Shown one piece after another: positions 25,369 to 33,508 of a stretch of DNA of 64,000 nucleotides. The translations under genes and the position numbers were made by a program. Below the pieces are notes generated by a model. That model saw only the letters and a list, made by a program, of their open reading frames with translations. It had not been told where the DNA came from and did not search any database. Each line of letters opens with the position of its first letter. Within the stretch, counting starts at the first letter, position 1. The stretch comes from Acidovorax_G lacteus (lineage in GTDB: Bacteria > Pseudomonadota > Gammaproteobacteria > Burkholderiales > Burkholderiaceae_C), in contig NZ_BAABEX010000007.1 of NCBI RefSeq assembly GCF_039540375.1, forward strand, positions 186,001 through 250,000. Reading direction: 5' to 3'.

Positions 25369-25448
25369 TCCGTTCGGGCCGAGCCTGTCGAGGCCTTGCC
25401 GTTGCGGCAGGGTGTGATTGAGCCCTTCGACAGGCTCAGGACGAACGG
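25369..25448. repeat. REP-like inverted pair between ilvN and ilvC
   Basis: Two oppositely oriented arms, ccgttcgggccgagcctgtc... at 25369-25394 and cccttcgacaggctcaggac... at 25420-25448, are partial complements across a 25-base spacer. The core gcctgtcga/tcgacaggc is the common REP-type element seen between genes in many proteobacteria. It ends 23 bases before ilvC and could form a long hairpin in the ilv transcript. Confidence 0.75.
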
Positions 25449-25471
25449 CAACAACCACACTGGAGATCCAA

Positions 25472-26488
25472 ATGAAAGTTTTCTACGACAAAGACTGTGA
25501 CCTGAGCCTGATCAAGGGCAAGACCGTGGCCATCATCGGTTACGGCTCGCAAGGTCACGCCCACGCCCAAAACCTGAACGACAGCGGCGTGAAGGTGGTG
25601 GTCGGCCTGCGCAAGGGCGGCGCTTCGTGGGACAAAGTCGGCAAGGCCGGCCTCACCGTGATGGAAGTCAACGACGCCGTGAAGGCCGCCGACGTGGTCA
25701 TGATCCTGCTGCCCGACGAGCAGATTGCCGAGGTGTACAAGAACAACGTCGAGCCGCACATCAAGCAGGGTGCTTCGCTGGCATTTGCACACGGCTTCAA
25801 CGTGCACTACAACCAGGTCGTGCCCCGCGCCGATCTGGACGTGTGGATGGTGGCTCCCAAGGCCCCGGGTCACACCGTGCGCAACACCTACACCCAGGGC
25901 GGCGGCGTGCCCCATCTGGTGGCTGTGCACCAGGACAAGTCGGGCAAGGCCCGCGATCTGGCGCTGTCCTACGCCATGGCCAACGGTGGCGGCAAGGCCG
26001 GCATCATCGAAACCAACTTCAAGGAAGAAACCGAGACCGACCTGTTCGGCGAGCAGGCCGTGCTGTGCGGTGGCGCTGTCGAGCTGATCAAGATGGGCTA
26101 CGAAACCCTGGTCGAGGCCGGTTACGCGCCCGAGATGGCTTATTTCGAGTGCCTGCACGAGCTCAAGCTCATCGTGGACCTGATCTACGAAGGCGGTATC
26201 GCCAACATGAACTACTCGATCTCGAACAACGCCGAGTTCGGCGAGTACGTGACGGGCCCTGAGGTGATCAACGAGCAGTCGCGCGCCGCCATGCGCAATG
26301 CGCTCAAGCGCATCCAGAACGGTGACTATGCCAAGATGTTCATCCAGGAAGGCCGCCTGAACTACCCGTCGATGACGGCCCGCCGCCGCAACACGGCCGA
26401 CCACAGCATCGAGAAGGTGGGCGCCCAGCTGCGCGCCATGATGCCCTGGATTGCCAAGAACAAGTTGGTGGACCAGAGCCGCAACTGA
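25472..26488 (+). CDS. ilvC: ketol-acid reductoisomerase (NADP+)
   Basis: A class I enzyme of 338 residues that isomerises and reduces acetolactate to 2,3-dihydroxy-isovalerate. The N-terminal Rossmann domain has VAIIGYGSQGHAHAQNLNDS; the C-terminal knotted domain has the metal-binding acidic residues in FGEQAVLCGGAVELIKMGYE and FECLHELKLIVDLIYEGG. The start at 25472 (MKVFYDKDCDL) has ggaga eight bases upstream. It is the third gene of the ilvBNC block, followed by two hairpins at 26501-26570. Confidence 0.98.
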   Translation: MKVFYDKDCDLSLIKGKTVAIIGYGSQGHAHAQNLNDSGVKVVVGLRKGGASWDKVGKAGLTVMEVNDAVKAADVVMILLPDEQIAEVYKNNVEPHIKQGASLAFAHGFNVHYNQVVPRADLDVWMVAPKAPGHTVRNTYTQGGGVPHLVAVHQDKSGKARDLALSYAMANGGGKAGIIETNFKEETETDLFGEQAVLCGGAVELIKMGYETLVEAGYAPEMAYFECLHELKLIVDLIYEGGIANMNYSISNNAEFGEYVTGPEVINEQSRAAMRNALKRIQNGDYAKMFIQEGRLNYPSMTARRRNTADHSIEKVGAQLRAMMPWIAKNKLVDQSRN

Positions 26489-26500
26489 TCGCGCTGCAGG

Positions 26501-26526
26501 GTGTGCGGCCGGCTCAGCCGGCCACA
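26501..26526 (+). terminator. GC-rich hairpin after ilvC
   Basis: The segment folds as gtgtg-c-ggccggc / gccggcc-acacac with a three-base loop, a very stable stem immediately after ilvC. It has no T-run; the second hairpin at 26542 supplies one. Confidence 0.5.
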
Positions 26527-26541
26527 CACTGCACCACGGCA

Positions 26542-26570
26542 AAGGGCCATCCCATGGGGTGGCCTTTTTG
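26542..26570 (+). terminator. intrinsic terminator after ilvC
   Basis: An imperfect stem ggccatccc/ggggtggcc around atg is followed by tttttg. It separates the ilvBNC operon from pssA. Confidence 0.75.
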
Positions 26571-26747
26571 CTTGGGCGGCTGCGCGACGCGTTGCGCCGG
26601 GCGGCCCGCCTCCGGCCGCTTGGCGCCTCCCGGCACCAGCTACACTGCGGCCCTTATCAGCCTGACCGCGCGTGTCGGAGGGCTGGATGGATTCGTTTTT
26701 CAGACAGGCCTGCACCCCGTAGGGTGCCGTGGCCGGAGGCCCAAGGG

Positions 26748-27581
26748 ATGCACGACACCAATCAACCCGACGACGACAGCGCCCTGGTGGTGCACAAGCG
26801 GCGCAAGGGGATCTACATCCTGCCCAACCTGTTCACCCTGGCTGCTCTGTTTGGCGGCTTCTATGCCATCGTCATGGCCATGAATGGTCGTTTCGACCTG
26901 GCCGCCGTGGGCGTGTTCTGCGCCATGGTGCTCGACAGCCTGGACGGCCGTGTCGCGCGCATGACCAATACGCAGAGCGCTTTCGGCGAGCAAATGGATT
27001 CCCTGTCGGATATGGTCTCGTTCGGGGCTGCACCGGCCTTGATCGCCTACGAATGGGCACTCCAGGACTTGGGCCGTTGGGGCTGGATTGCCGCCTTTGT
27101 GTACTGCGCCTGTGCGGCCCTGCGGCTGGCGCGTTTCAATGTGAATACCGGCGTGGTGGACAAGCGGTACTTCCAGGGCTTGCCGTCTCCGGCTGCGGCG
27201 GCGCTTGTGGCCGGCTTCATCTGGCTCATGACCGAGCTGGGCGTGGGACGGGGCCAGGACGGGCTCATGACCTGGGCGCAGACCACCTGGCTCATGTGCG
27301 CCTTTACGCTGTATGCCGGTCTGACCATGGTCACCAATGTGCCGTTCTACAGCTTCAAAGACGTGCAGATGAAAAAGAGTGTGCCCTTCGTGGTGATCGT
27401 GCTCATCGCACTGGCCATTGCGGTCATCAACATCCACCCGCCCATCGTGCTATTCGGCGTGTTTGTGGCCTATGGGCTGAGCGGTTATGCGGTCTACATC
27501 TGGCGCCGCACCCGGGGGGTGCAGGTGAGTGTGATCAGCACCTCCACGGACGAACCCGATGAGCGCGGGCTGCACAAGTGA
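26748..27581 (+). CDS. pssA: CDP-diacylglycerol-serine O-phosphatidyltransferase
   Basis: A 277-residue inner-membrane enzyme that makes phosphatidylserine from CDP-diacylglycerol and serine, on the route to phosphatidylethanolamine. The CDP-alcohol phosphotransferase motif D-x2-DG-x2-AR-x8-G-x3-D-x3-D is perfect at residues 63-88 (LDSLDGRVARMTNTQSAFGE...). About seven to eight membrane helices follow. The ATG at 26748 has aaggg directly before it. It sits between ilvC and leuA, a common beta-proteobacterial order; the psd gene sometimes found here is absent. Confidence 0.94.
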   Translation: MHDTNQPDDDSALVVHKRRKGIYILPNLFTLAALFGGFYAIVMAMNGRFDLAAVGVFCAMVLDSLDGRVARMTNTQSAFGEQMDSLSDMVSFGAAPALIAYEWALQDLGRWGWIAAFVYCACAALRLARFNVNTGVVDKRYFQGLPSPAAAALVAGFIWLMTELGVGRGQDGLMTWAQTTWLMCAFTLYAGLTMVTNVPFYSFKDVQMKKSVPFVVIVLIALAIAVINIHPPIVLFGVFVAYGLSGYAVYIWRRTRGVQVSVISTSTDEPDERGLHK

Positions 27582-27622
27582 ATGTGCTGTGTACCCCGAC
27601 GTTGTGTGCTACATTGCGAGAC

Positions 27623-27676
27623 ATGAACGCGCTGCTGCTGTCCCTACTGCTAACGTCCCACGGGCGGAGGGTGTAG
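27623..27676 (+). CDS. leuL: leucine-rich leader peptide of leuA
   Basis: A 17-codon open frame, MNALLLSLLLTSHGRRV, with six leucine codons among codons 4-10 (ctg ctg ctg tcc cta ctg cta). It begins 42 bases after pssA and ends 24 bases before an intrinsic terminator, itself 55 bases ahead of leuA. This is the standard layout of a leucine attenuator: ribosomes stalled for lack of leucyl-tRNA should prevent terminator formation. The gene is too short for ordinary gene finders. No strong Shine-Dalgarno site is seen (gcgagac precedes the ATG). Confidence 0.8.
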   Translation: MNALLLSLLLTSHGRRV

Positions 27677-27699
27677 GCGCACGCACACACGTTTTCCAC

Positions 27700-27736
27700 A
27701 AAGGCCCGTATGCACCCGCAACGGGCCTTTTGTTTT
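27700..27736 (+). terminator. leuA attenuator terminator
   Basis: A perfect 10-bp stem aaaggcccgt (27700-27709) / acgggccttt (27721-27730) is followed by tgtttt. Its 5' arm (gcccgt, 27704-27709) can also pair with acgggc at 27660-27665 inside the leader peptide frame, which gives a candidate antiterminator. With the leucine-rich leader this forms a transcription attenuator controlling leuA. Confidence 0.82.
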
Positions 27737-27790
27737 GGGGCGCCAGAATTTCGATGTTGCGGGCGACCCACCAATCTCAGGAGAACCACG

Positions 27791-29329
27791 ATGGCTGACA
27801 AGCTGATCATTTTCGACACCACCTTGCGCGATGGCGAACAGTCGCCCGGCGCGTCCATGACCAAGGACGAAAAGCTGCGCATTGCCCGCCAACTGGAGCG
27901 CCTTCGTGTCGACGTGATTGAAGCGGGCTTCGCGGCCAGTTCCAACGGCGACTTCGAGGCCGTACAGGCAATTGCGAATGCGATCAAGGATTCGACGGTG
28001 TGTTCCCTCTCGCGCGCCAACGACCGCGACATCGCCCGCGCCGCGGAGGCGCTGAAGGGTGCCAACCGTGCGCGGATCCACACCTTCATTGCCACCAGCC
28101 CCCTGCACATGGAAAAGAAGCTCCGGATGACGCCGGAGCAGGTGCTGGAGCAGGCCAAGCAATCGGTGCGCTTTGCGCGTAATCTCGTGGAGGACATCGA
28201 GTTCAGTCCTGAGGACGGCTACCGCAGCGATGTCGACTTCCTGTGCCGCGTGCTGGAGGCTGTGATTGCCGAAGGCGCGACGACCATCAACGTGCCCGAC
28301 ACCGTGGGGTACGCCGTGCCCGAGCTGTACGGCAACTTCATCAAGACGCTGCGCGAGCGCATTCCGAACAGCGACAAGGCCATCTGGTCTGTCCACTGCC
28401 ACAACGACCTTGGCATGGCTGTCGCCAACTCGCTGGCAGGCGTGAAGATTGGCGGTGCACGCCAAGTCGAATGCACGATCAACGGCCTGGGGGAGCGAGC
28501 GGGGAACTGTTCGCTTGAAGAGGTTGTGATGGCTGTGAAGACGCGCCGGGATTATTTCGGCCTGGATCTGAACATCGACACCCAGCACATCGTGGCGGCC
28601 AGCCGTATGGTGTCGCAAACCACCGGTTTCGTGGTGCAGCCGAACAAGGCAGTGGTGGGTGCGAATGCGTTTGCCCATGCGTCTGGCATCCACCAGGATG
28701 GTGTGCTCAAAGCACGGGACACCTATGAAATCATGCGCGCCGAGGATGTGGGCTGGAGCGCCAACAAAATCGTGCTGGGCAAGCTCAGCGGCCGCAACGC
28801 GTTCAAGCAGCGCCTTCAGGAACTGGGTGTGTCCCTGGACAGTGAGACCGAGATCAACACGGCCTTCACCAAGTTCAAAGAGCTCGCTGATCGCAAGAGC
28901 GAGATCTTCGACGAGGACATCCTGGCTTTGGTCAGTGATGAAAGCGTGACCAGCGAAAAAGAGCAGTACGGTTTCGTGTCGCTGTACCAGCAGAGCGAAA
29001 CCGGCGAGCAGCCCCGTGCGCGCATTGTGTTCACCGTCGATGGTCTGGAGGTGCGCAGCGAATCGGCCGGAAATGGCCCGGTAGATGCATCTCTGAAAGC
29101 CATTGAGTCCCATGTGAAAAGCGGGGCCGAAATGGTGCTGTATTCCGTGAATGCGATCAGCGGCTCTACCGAGAGCCAGGGCGAGGTGACCGTACGCTTG
29201 CAGAACAGCGGACGTGTGGTCAACGGTGTGGGGGCCGATCCGGATATCGTCGTAGCTTCGGCCAAGGCCTACCTGAGTGCGCTCAACAAGTTGCACAGCA
29301 AAGCGGACCGCGTGGCTGCGCAAGGCTGA
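27791..29329 (+). CDS. leuA: 2-isopropylmalate synthase
   Basis: A 512-residue enzyme condensing acetyl-CoA with 2-oxoisovalerate, the first committed step to leucine. The TIM barrel begins with LIIFDTTLRDGEQSPGASMT, carries the metal-binding SVHCHNDLGMA and NGLGERAGNCSLEEV, and is followed by the subdomain and the C-terminal leucine-binding regulatory domain (about 390-505). The start at 27791 (MADKLIIF) is clear. Transcription should be governed by the leuL attenuator just upstream, and activity by leucine feedback. It completes the branched-chain cluster. Confidence 0.97.
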   Translation: MADKLIIFDTTLRDGEQSPGASMTKDEKLRIARQLERLRVDVIEAGFAASSNGDFEAVQAIANAIKDSTVCSLSRANDRDIARAAEALKGANRARIHTFIATSPLHMEKKLRMTPEQVLEQAKQSVRFARNLVEDIEFSPEDGYRSDVDFLCRVLEAVIAEGATTINVPDTVGYAVPELYGNFIKTLRERIPNSDKAIWSVHCHNDLGMAVANSLAGVKIGGARQVECTINGLGERAGNCSLEEVVMAVKTRRDYFGLDLNIDTQHIVAASRMVSQTTGFVVQPNKAVVGANAFAHASGIHQDGVLKARDTYEIMRAEDVGWSANKIVLGKLSGRNAFKQRLQELGVSLDSETEINTAFTKFKELADRKSEIFDEDILALVSDESVTSEKEQYGFVSLYQQSETGEQPRARIVFTVDGLEVRSESAGNGPVDASLKAIESHVKSGAEMVLYSVNAISGSTESQGEVTVRLQNSGRVVNGVGADPDIVVASAKAYLSALNKLHSKADRVAAQG

Positions 29330-29360
29330 TTGCCGCTCCTATAATTCAAGCGGTTTCCTG

Positions 29361-29399
29361 AAAAGTCGTGCAAGGTGTTGATCTTGCGCGACTTTTTTT
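29361..29399 (+). terminator. intrinsic terminator after leuA
   Basis: A stem aaaagtcgtgcaag/cttgcgcgacttttt with one mismatch and a T7 tract lies 32 bases after the leuA stop. A tataat box at 29339-29344 stands just before it, which may be chance. Confidence 0.8.
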
Positions 29400-29444
29400 G
29401 GTTCTGTACACTGGGCTACCGTTCTCACCGTTTGGAGCAATTCG

Positions 29445-30500
29445 ATGCAACTCTTTCGCCGTCCTGTCGTGAGTCGCATGTTTCAGTGGGTGGGGCTCTG
29501 TGTGGTGGGCCTGTCTCTCGCGCTCCCGGCAGCACAGGCAAATGAACGCAAGCGGGAGCCTGCCAAGAAAACGGCGTCGGCATCGAATACCAAAGCGCGC
29601 AAGCCCGCGGCCGCACCCGTGCGGACTGCCGCGCGTTCGGTCAAGGCTCCGGCCCGTGTGGCGTACACACCGGCTCGTCCCTCGTTCGGCCAGATGGCGG
29701 GGCTGCACCTGGTGTCGGATCCGCTTGATCTGAAGTCCAGCGTGGCACTGGTGATTGACCAGGACACACAAGAGGTGCTCCTGAGCAAGAATGACCACGC
29801 GGTGCTGCCCATCGCCTCGTTGACCAAACTGATGACGGGGTTGCTTATCTCGCAATCCGGCCTCCCGATGGACGAAATGATCACCATCACAGAGGCTGAT
29901 GTGGACACCGAAAAAGGCAGCAGTTCTCGCCTGAGCGTGGGAACGACGCTGACCCGGGGCGAAATGCTGCATTTGGCCTTGATGTCAAGCGAGAACCGGG
30001 CTGCCAATGCGCTGGGCCGTACCTACCCCGGCGGGCTCGAGAGCTTCGTGGTCCAGATGAACGCCAAGGCCAAACTGCTCGGCATGACCGATACGCGCTA
30101 CGTAGAGCCGACCGGGCTGTCCAGCCGCAATCAGTCCAGCGCAAGGGATCTCGCAACCTTGGTCAACGTGGCCCATGGCGATCCACTGCTTCGCGAGCTG
30201 TCCACCTCGCCGAGCTACGAGGTGGCCCTCGGCCGTCGAACCCTGCACTACAACAACACCAACGGGTTGGTCCGCAATCCAGCCTGGGAGATTGGTCTGC
30301 AGAAGACTGGCTACATCTCTGAGGCGGGACGGTGCCTTGTGATGCAGGCGCACATTGCAGGCCGCAAACTGATCATGGTGTTCCTGGACTCTGCCGGCAA
30401 GTTCAGCCGTCTCGGCGATGCCGAACGCGTGCGCACCTGGGTGGAGACGTCTTCCGGGTTGCGGTCTTCCGCCGCTCCGTCGCGGCCGGTCAAAGGCTGA
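29445..30500 (+). CDS. pbpG: D-alanyl-D-alanine endopeptidase (penicillin-binding protein 7 type)
   Basis: A 351-residue periplasmic serine peptidase of the S11 family that cuts peptidoglycan cross-links. A signal peptide ends near AAQANE; an unusual basic, Ala/Lys/Pro-rich spacer follows (about 34-80), perhaps for wall binding. The penicillin-binding motifs are all present: SLTK at 125-128, SEN at 182-184 and KTG at 287-289. There is no C-terminal amphipathic anchor of the DacA kind, which favours the PBP7 type. A strong terminator at 30554-30584 closes the unit. Confidence 0.9.
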   Translation: MQLFRRPVVSRMFQWVGLCVVGLSLALPAAQANERKREPAKKTASASNTKARKPAAAPVRTAARSVKAPARVAYTPARPSFGQMAGLHLVSDPLDLKSSVALVIDQDTQEVLLSKNDHAVLPIASLTKLMTGLLISQSGLPMDEMITITEADVDTEKGSSSRLSVGTTLTRGEMLHLALMSSENRAANALGRTYPGGLESFVVQMNAKAKLLGMTDTRYVEPTGLSSRNQSSARDLATLVNVAHGDPLLRELSTSPSYEVALGRRTLHYNNTNGLVRNPAWEIGLQKTGYISEAGRCLVMQAHIAGRKLIMVFLDSAGKFSRLGDAERVRTWVETSSGLRSSAAPSRPVKG

Positions 30501-30553
30501 GTCCGTTGACCCAGGCCGGATGCGAAGAGGTGCGATCTTCGCAGGGGCAGAAA

Positions 30554-30584
30554 AGCAAAAGGCCCGCGTCGCGGGCCTTTTGCT
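30554..30584. terminator. bidirectional intrinsic terminator
   Basis: A perfect 14-bp palindromic stem, agcaaaaggcccgc / gcgggccttttgct, with a three-base loop has a T-run on the plus strand and the equivalent on the minus strand. It lies between convergent pbpG and the IclR gene and can end transcription from both. Confidence 0.88.
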
Positions 30585-30698
30585 GTCGTGAGATCAGTAC
30601 TGAAAAGACTGCAGCGCCCAGCACCGGTCGGCTACCCGGCCCATGTGACCCTTGAGGCGTCGTGTGGGCTGTGAACGCAGTCCGTCGGACGGGTTTGT

Positions 30699-31529
30699 TC
30701 AGCGCACGTTGCGGCCGATGCCCGGCTCGGCGGCGAACGGCGAGGGCGTCTGGTGCGCCACATATCCGAGAGCCTCGGAGATCGCGTTGGCGGTGGCCTG
30801 CAGCTTGGGCAGCCAGCTTTCGTCCAGCCGGTCTGCGGGTGCGGAGATGGACAAACCTGCCACCAGCTTGCCCTGGTCGTCATAAACGCCTGCGGCCATG
30901 CACCGCACGCCCAATTCCAGTTCCTCGTTGTCGCGCGCAATGCCGTACTGACGCGCTTTCGCGAGTTCCCGTTCCAGAGCCGGCAATTGCGTAATGCTGT
31001 TGCGCGTATGTCCGGCCAGGCCGGTGCGGGCTGCGTAGGCACGGACGCGCTGGGGGTCGTCAACGGCAAGAAACAGCTTGCCGGTCGAGGTCAGGTGCAG
31101 CGGCGCCCGGCCACCAATCGCACGCACCACCTGCATGCCAGACCTTTCGCTGTAGGCGCGCTCCACGTACACGATCTCGTCGCCCTGGCGCATGCTCAGG
31201 TTCACCGGTTGCTGGATCTGCTTGTGCAGGCTGCGCATCGGCGCGAGCGCTGCATCACGCACACTCAGGCGTGCTTTGACCAGATTGCCCAGCTCCAGCA
31301 AGCGCATACCCAAGCGATAGCTACCCGGCTCAGGCCGGTCGACGAAGCGGCCAATCGTCAGATCGTTGAGAATCCGGTGGGTCGTGGACGGATGAAGTCC
31401 GGTTTTTTCGCTGATTTCCTTGAGCGAAACGGGCTCTTCCCGGGCTGCCAGCACATCCATCAGCGTGAACATGCGTTCAAGCACCTGCACACTGGGTTTG
31501 GAGGGAACGCCGGGATCGGTCTTCTTCAT
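30699..31529 (-). CDS. IclR family transcriptional regulator
   Basis: A 276-residue regulator. The N-terminal winged helix-turn-helix is VSLKEISEKTGLHPSTTHRILNDL (seen around residues 39-62) and the C-terminal effector domain has the IclR phrases LHLTSTGKLFLA and NEELELGVRCMAAGVYDDQG, including the conserved cysteine. The family often controls aromatic or glyoxylate catabolism, but no such target is adjacent: the neighbours are pbpG (convergent) and bpt (upstream, same strand, 67 bases away). The target is therefore unknown. Confidence 0.88.
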   Translation of the reverse strand: MKKTDPGVPSKPSVQVLERMFTLMDVLAAREEPVSLKEISEKTGLHPSTTHRILNDLTIGRFVDRPEPGSYRLGMRLLELGNLVKARLSVRDAALAPMRSLHKQIQQPVNLSMRQGDEIVYVERAYSERSGMQVVRAIGGRAPLHLTSTGKLFLAVDDPQRVRAYAARTGLAGHTRNSITQLPALERELAKARQYGIARDNEELELGVRCMAAGVYDDQGKLVAGLSISAPADRLDESWLPKLQATANAISEALGYVAHQTPSPFAAEPGIGRNVR

Positions 31530-31596
31530 GGGCTGGATTCGCGCTGCGGTCCGCCATCTTAGCTGGTGAAATCAAGCGCTGCAGCGCACGGGTCGC

Positions 31597-32340
31597 TCAA
31601 CGGGCGTCGGTGCGCGTCCAGATGCCTTGTTGGCGACGCTCATGCGGCACAAATGCCGCCTTGTAGCGCATCTTGGCACTGCCTTCGATCCAGTACCCGA
31701 GGTACACATAGGGCAGCCCGAGCGAGCGGGCTTGCTCGATCTGCCACAACACGTTGTAGGTGCCGTAGCTGGCCTTGTCATCTGGCTCGTAGAACGTGTA
31801 AACCGCCGACAGGCCATCGGCCAACACATCCAGGATGGACACCATTTTCAGCACGCCAGGGCCACCATCTGCCGCCGGCTCGCGGAATTCCACCAGGCGT
31901 GAGTTGACGCGGCTTTGCAGCAAAAATTGTGTGTACTGGTCGATGCTGTCGTTGTCCATGCCGCCGCCAGCATGGCGTCCGTTCTGGTAACGCAGGTACA
32001 GCGCGTAGTGCTCTGGAAGGAAACACAGCCGCGACACGCGCGCCTGCAGGTGACCGTGCCTCACGCCGGCGCGCCGCTGGCTCCTGTTGGGCTCAAACTC
32101 TGACGCCAACACCCGCAACGGGACGCAGGCCTGACAACCGTCGCAGTACGGGCGGTAGGTGAACATGCCACTGCGTCGGAACCCCTGGGCCACCAACCCG
32201 GAATAGACCTCGGTCTGGATGAGATGGCTGGGGGTGGCCACCTGGGACCGTGCCAGCCGGTCGGGCAGGTAGCTGCATGGGTAGGGCGCTGTGGCGTAAA
32301 ACTGCAGCGACTGGAGAGGAAAATCGTTGAGTTGCGTCAT
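31597..32340 (-). CDS. bpt: aspartate/glutamate leucyltransferase
   Basis: A 247-residue protein of the arginyl-tRNA-protein transferase family, bacterial Bpt group, which adds leucine to N-terminal aspartate or glutamate and so marks proteins for ClpS/ClpAP. The start at 32340 (MTQLNDFPLQSLQFYATAPYP) matches relatives. Motifs: YCDGCQACVPLRV with the paired cysteines, FLLQSRVNSRLVEFR, and the C-terminal GTYNVLWQIEQARSLGLPYV with YLGYWIEGS. Its start overlaps the aat stop by four bases (atga), so aat and bpt are coupled. Both supply the leucine N-degron. Confidence 0.94.
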   Translation of the reverse strand: MTQLNDFPLQSLQFYATAPYPCSYLPDRLARSQVATPSHLIQTEVYSGLVAQGFRRSGMFTYRPYCDGCQACVPLRVLASEFEPNRSQRRAGVRHGHLQARVSRLCFLPEHYALYLRYQNGRHAGGGMDNDSIDQYTQFLLQSRVNSRLVEFREPAADGGPGVLKMVSILDVLADGLSAVYTFYEPDDKASYGTYNVLWQIEQARSLGLPYVYLGYWIEGSAKMRYKAAFVPHERRQQGIWTRTDAR

Positions 32341-33092
32341 GCCGCGCTGGCTTGGGTGGGCAACACTGCGTTCCAGTATACGGGCTCGAACTGCCACGCC
32401 AGTGCGGGCTGTGCAGCGGCTGCACGCACACCCGCCAAAAACGCCGACCGTGGCATTTCGCGGGCTCCCAAGGACGCCAGATGTGCTGTGTTCTGCTGAC
32501 AGTCGATCCAGGGTGCCCCTTGACGGCGACACAGCGCCACCAGCGCGGCCAGGGCAATCTTCGATGCATCCGTCTGCCGCGCAAACATCGATTCCCCAAA
32601 CACCATGCGCCCCAGATTGACGGCATACAGTCCGCCGACCAGGTGGCCGTCCACCCAGGTTTCGACGCTGTGGGCATGGCCGGCTGCGTGGAGTGCTTCA
32701 TAGGCCTGGATCATGGCGGGCACGATCCAGGTGCCACTCTGGCCTTCTCGCGGAGCGCTCGCGCACGCTCTGATCACCTGCGAGAAAGCAGTGTCCACAC
32801 GCACTTCACAGCAGGCTTGTGCCCGAAAGCGTTCCAGCGTCTTGCGCAGCGACCGGTGCAATCGGAATTCGTCGACCTGCAGCACCATGCGGGGGTCTGG
32901 TGCCCACCAGAGGATGGGTTGGCCATCACTGAACCAAGGGAAAGCGCCTTGCGCGTAGGCTCTCTGCAGGCTGACGGTGTCGAGGCTTCCGCCCGCAGCG
33001 AGCAACCCAGGGGCTGGCGAGTCGGCGCCCCAGGCCTGCTCTGAAGGAGGGAGCGGCTCGCCTGGAGCAAGCCAGATAACCGAGGGTGTCAT
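32337..33092 (-). CDS. aat: leucyl/phenylalanyl-tRNA-protein transferase
   Basis: A 251-residue GNAT-fold transferase that moves leucine or phenylalanine from tRNA to N-terminal lysine or arginine of target proteins. The start at 33092 (MTPSVIWLAPGEPLPP) is typical. Signature text: GLLAAGGSLDTVSLQRAYAQ, FPWFSDGQPILWWAPDPRMV, GTWIVPAMIQAYEALH and GGLYAVNLGRMVFGESMFA. It is the first gene of the aat-bpt pair. On its upstream side lie the two tRNA-Asn genes with their terminator between. Confidence 0.96.
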   Translation of the reverse strand: MTPSVIWLAPGEPLPPSEQAWGADSPAPGLLAAGGSLDTVSLQRAYAQGAFPWFSDGQPILWWAPDPRMVLQVDEFRLHRSLRKTLERFRAQACCEVRVDTAFSQVIRACASAPREGQSGTWIVPAMIQAYEALHAAGHAHSVETWVDGHLVGGLYAVNLGRMVFGESMFARQTDASKIALAALVALCRRQGAPWIDCQQNTAHLASLGAREMPRSAFLAGVRAAAAQPALAWQFEPVYWNAVLPTQASAA

Positions 33093-33153
33093 GCGGGGCC
33101 AAGCAGCAACATGGGCCTTGATTGTCGCGGAGCGCCGAACGATTGCAGGCCCC

Positions 33154-33188
33154 AAAAGAAAAACCCCGCAGCTTGCGCTGCGGGGTTT
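33154..33188 (-). terminator. intrinsic terminator of the tRNA-Asn transcript
   Basis: On the minus strand a perfect 12-bp stem (aaaccccgcagc/gctgcggggttt, 33161-33172 and 33177-33188) is followed by tttcttttgg. It lies four bases after the CCA end of the downstream tRNA gene and separates it from aat. Confidence 0.88.
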
Positions 33189-33191
33189 GTC

Positions 33192-33267
33192 TGGCTCCTC
33201 AACCTGGGCTCGAACCAGGGACCTACGGATTAACAGTCCGGCGCTCTACCGACTGAGCTATTGAGGA
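33192..33267 (-). tRNA. tRNA-Asn (GTT), second copy
   Basis: A 76-base tRNA with encoded CCA. The acceptor stem is tcctcaa/ttgagga with G discriminator; D-arm, T-arm (ggttcgagccc) and the anticodon loop ctGTTaatc are all in order, giving anticodon GTT for asparagine. It is identical to the copy at 33307-33382. Confidence 0.97.
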
Positions 33268-33306
33268 ATGTCGGTGTGCCAGCCGCGCTGGCATCTCATG
33301 TTTTTT

Positions 33307-33382
33307 TGGCTCCTCAACCTGGGCTCGAACCAGGGACCTACGGATTAACAGTCCGGCGCTCTACCGACTGAGCTATTGAGGA
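33307..33382 (-). tRNA. tRNA-Asn (GTT), first copy
   Basis: Identical in sequence to the tRNA at 33192-33267, with a 39-base spacer between. The spacer contains a T-rich stretch. Both are read from the minus strand as one transcript ending at the terminator at 33154-33188. The region 33383-33508 upstream is AT-richer (gattatatacac) and probably holds the promoter. Confidence 0.97.
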
Positions 33383-33508
33383 ACAGAGACCGAGATTATA
33401 TACACAAAAATAGGAGCACTTTCGCAACTCGCGACCGATCGCGGTCCGCTGATCGATGCAGAGCACGGGTGTCTGCGGTGCACCGCAGCGCTTGCTATCC
33501 TGCCGGGC

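Noticed and set aside
29339..29399. A small RNA starting at tataat (29339) and ending at the leuA terminator
   Set aside because: The product would be only about 50 bases with no -35 box; the hairpin is fully explained as the leuA terminator.
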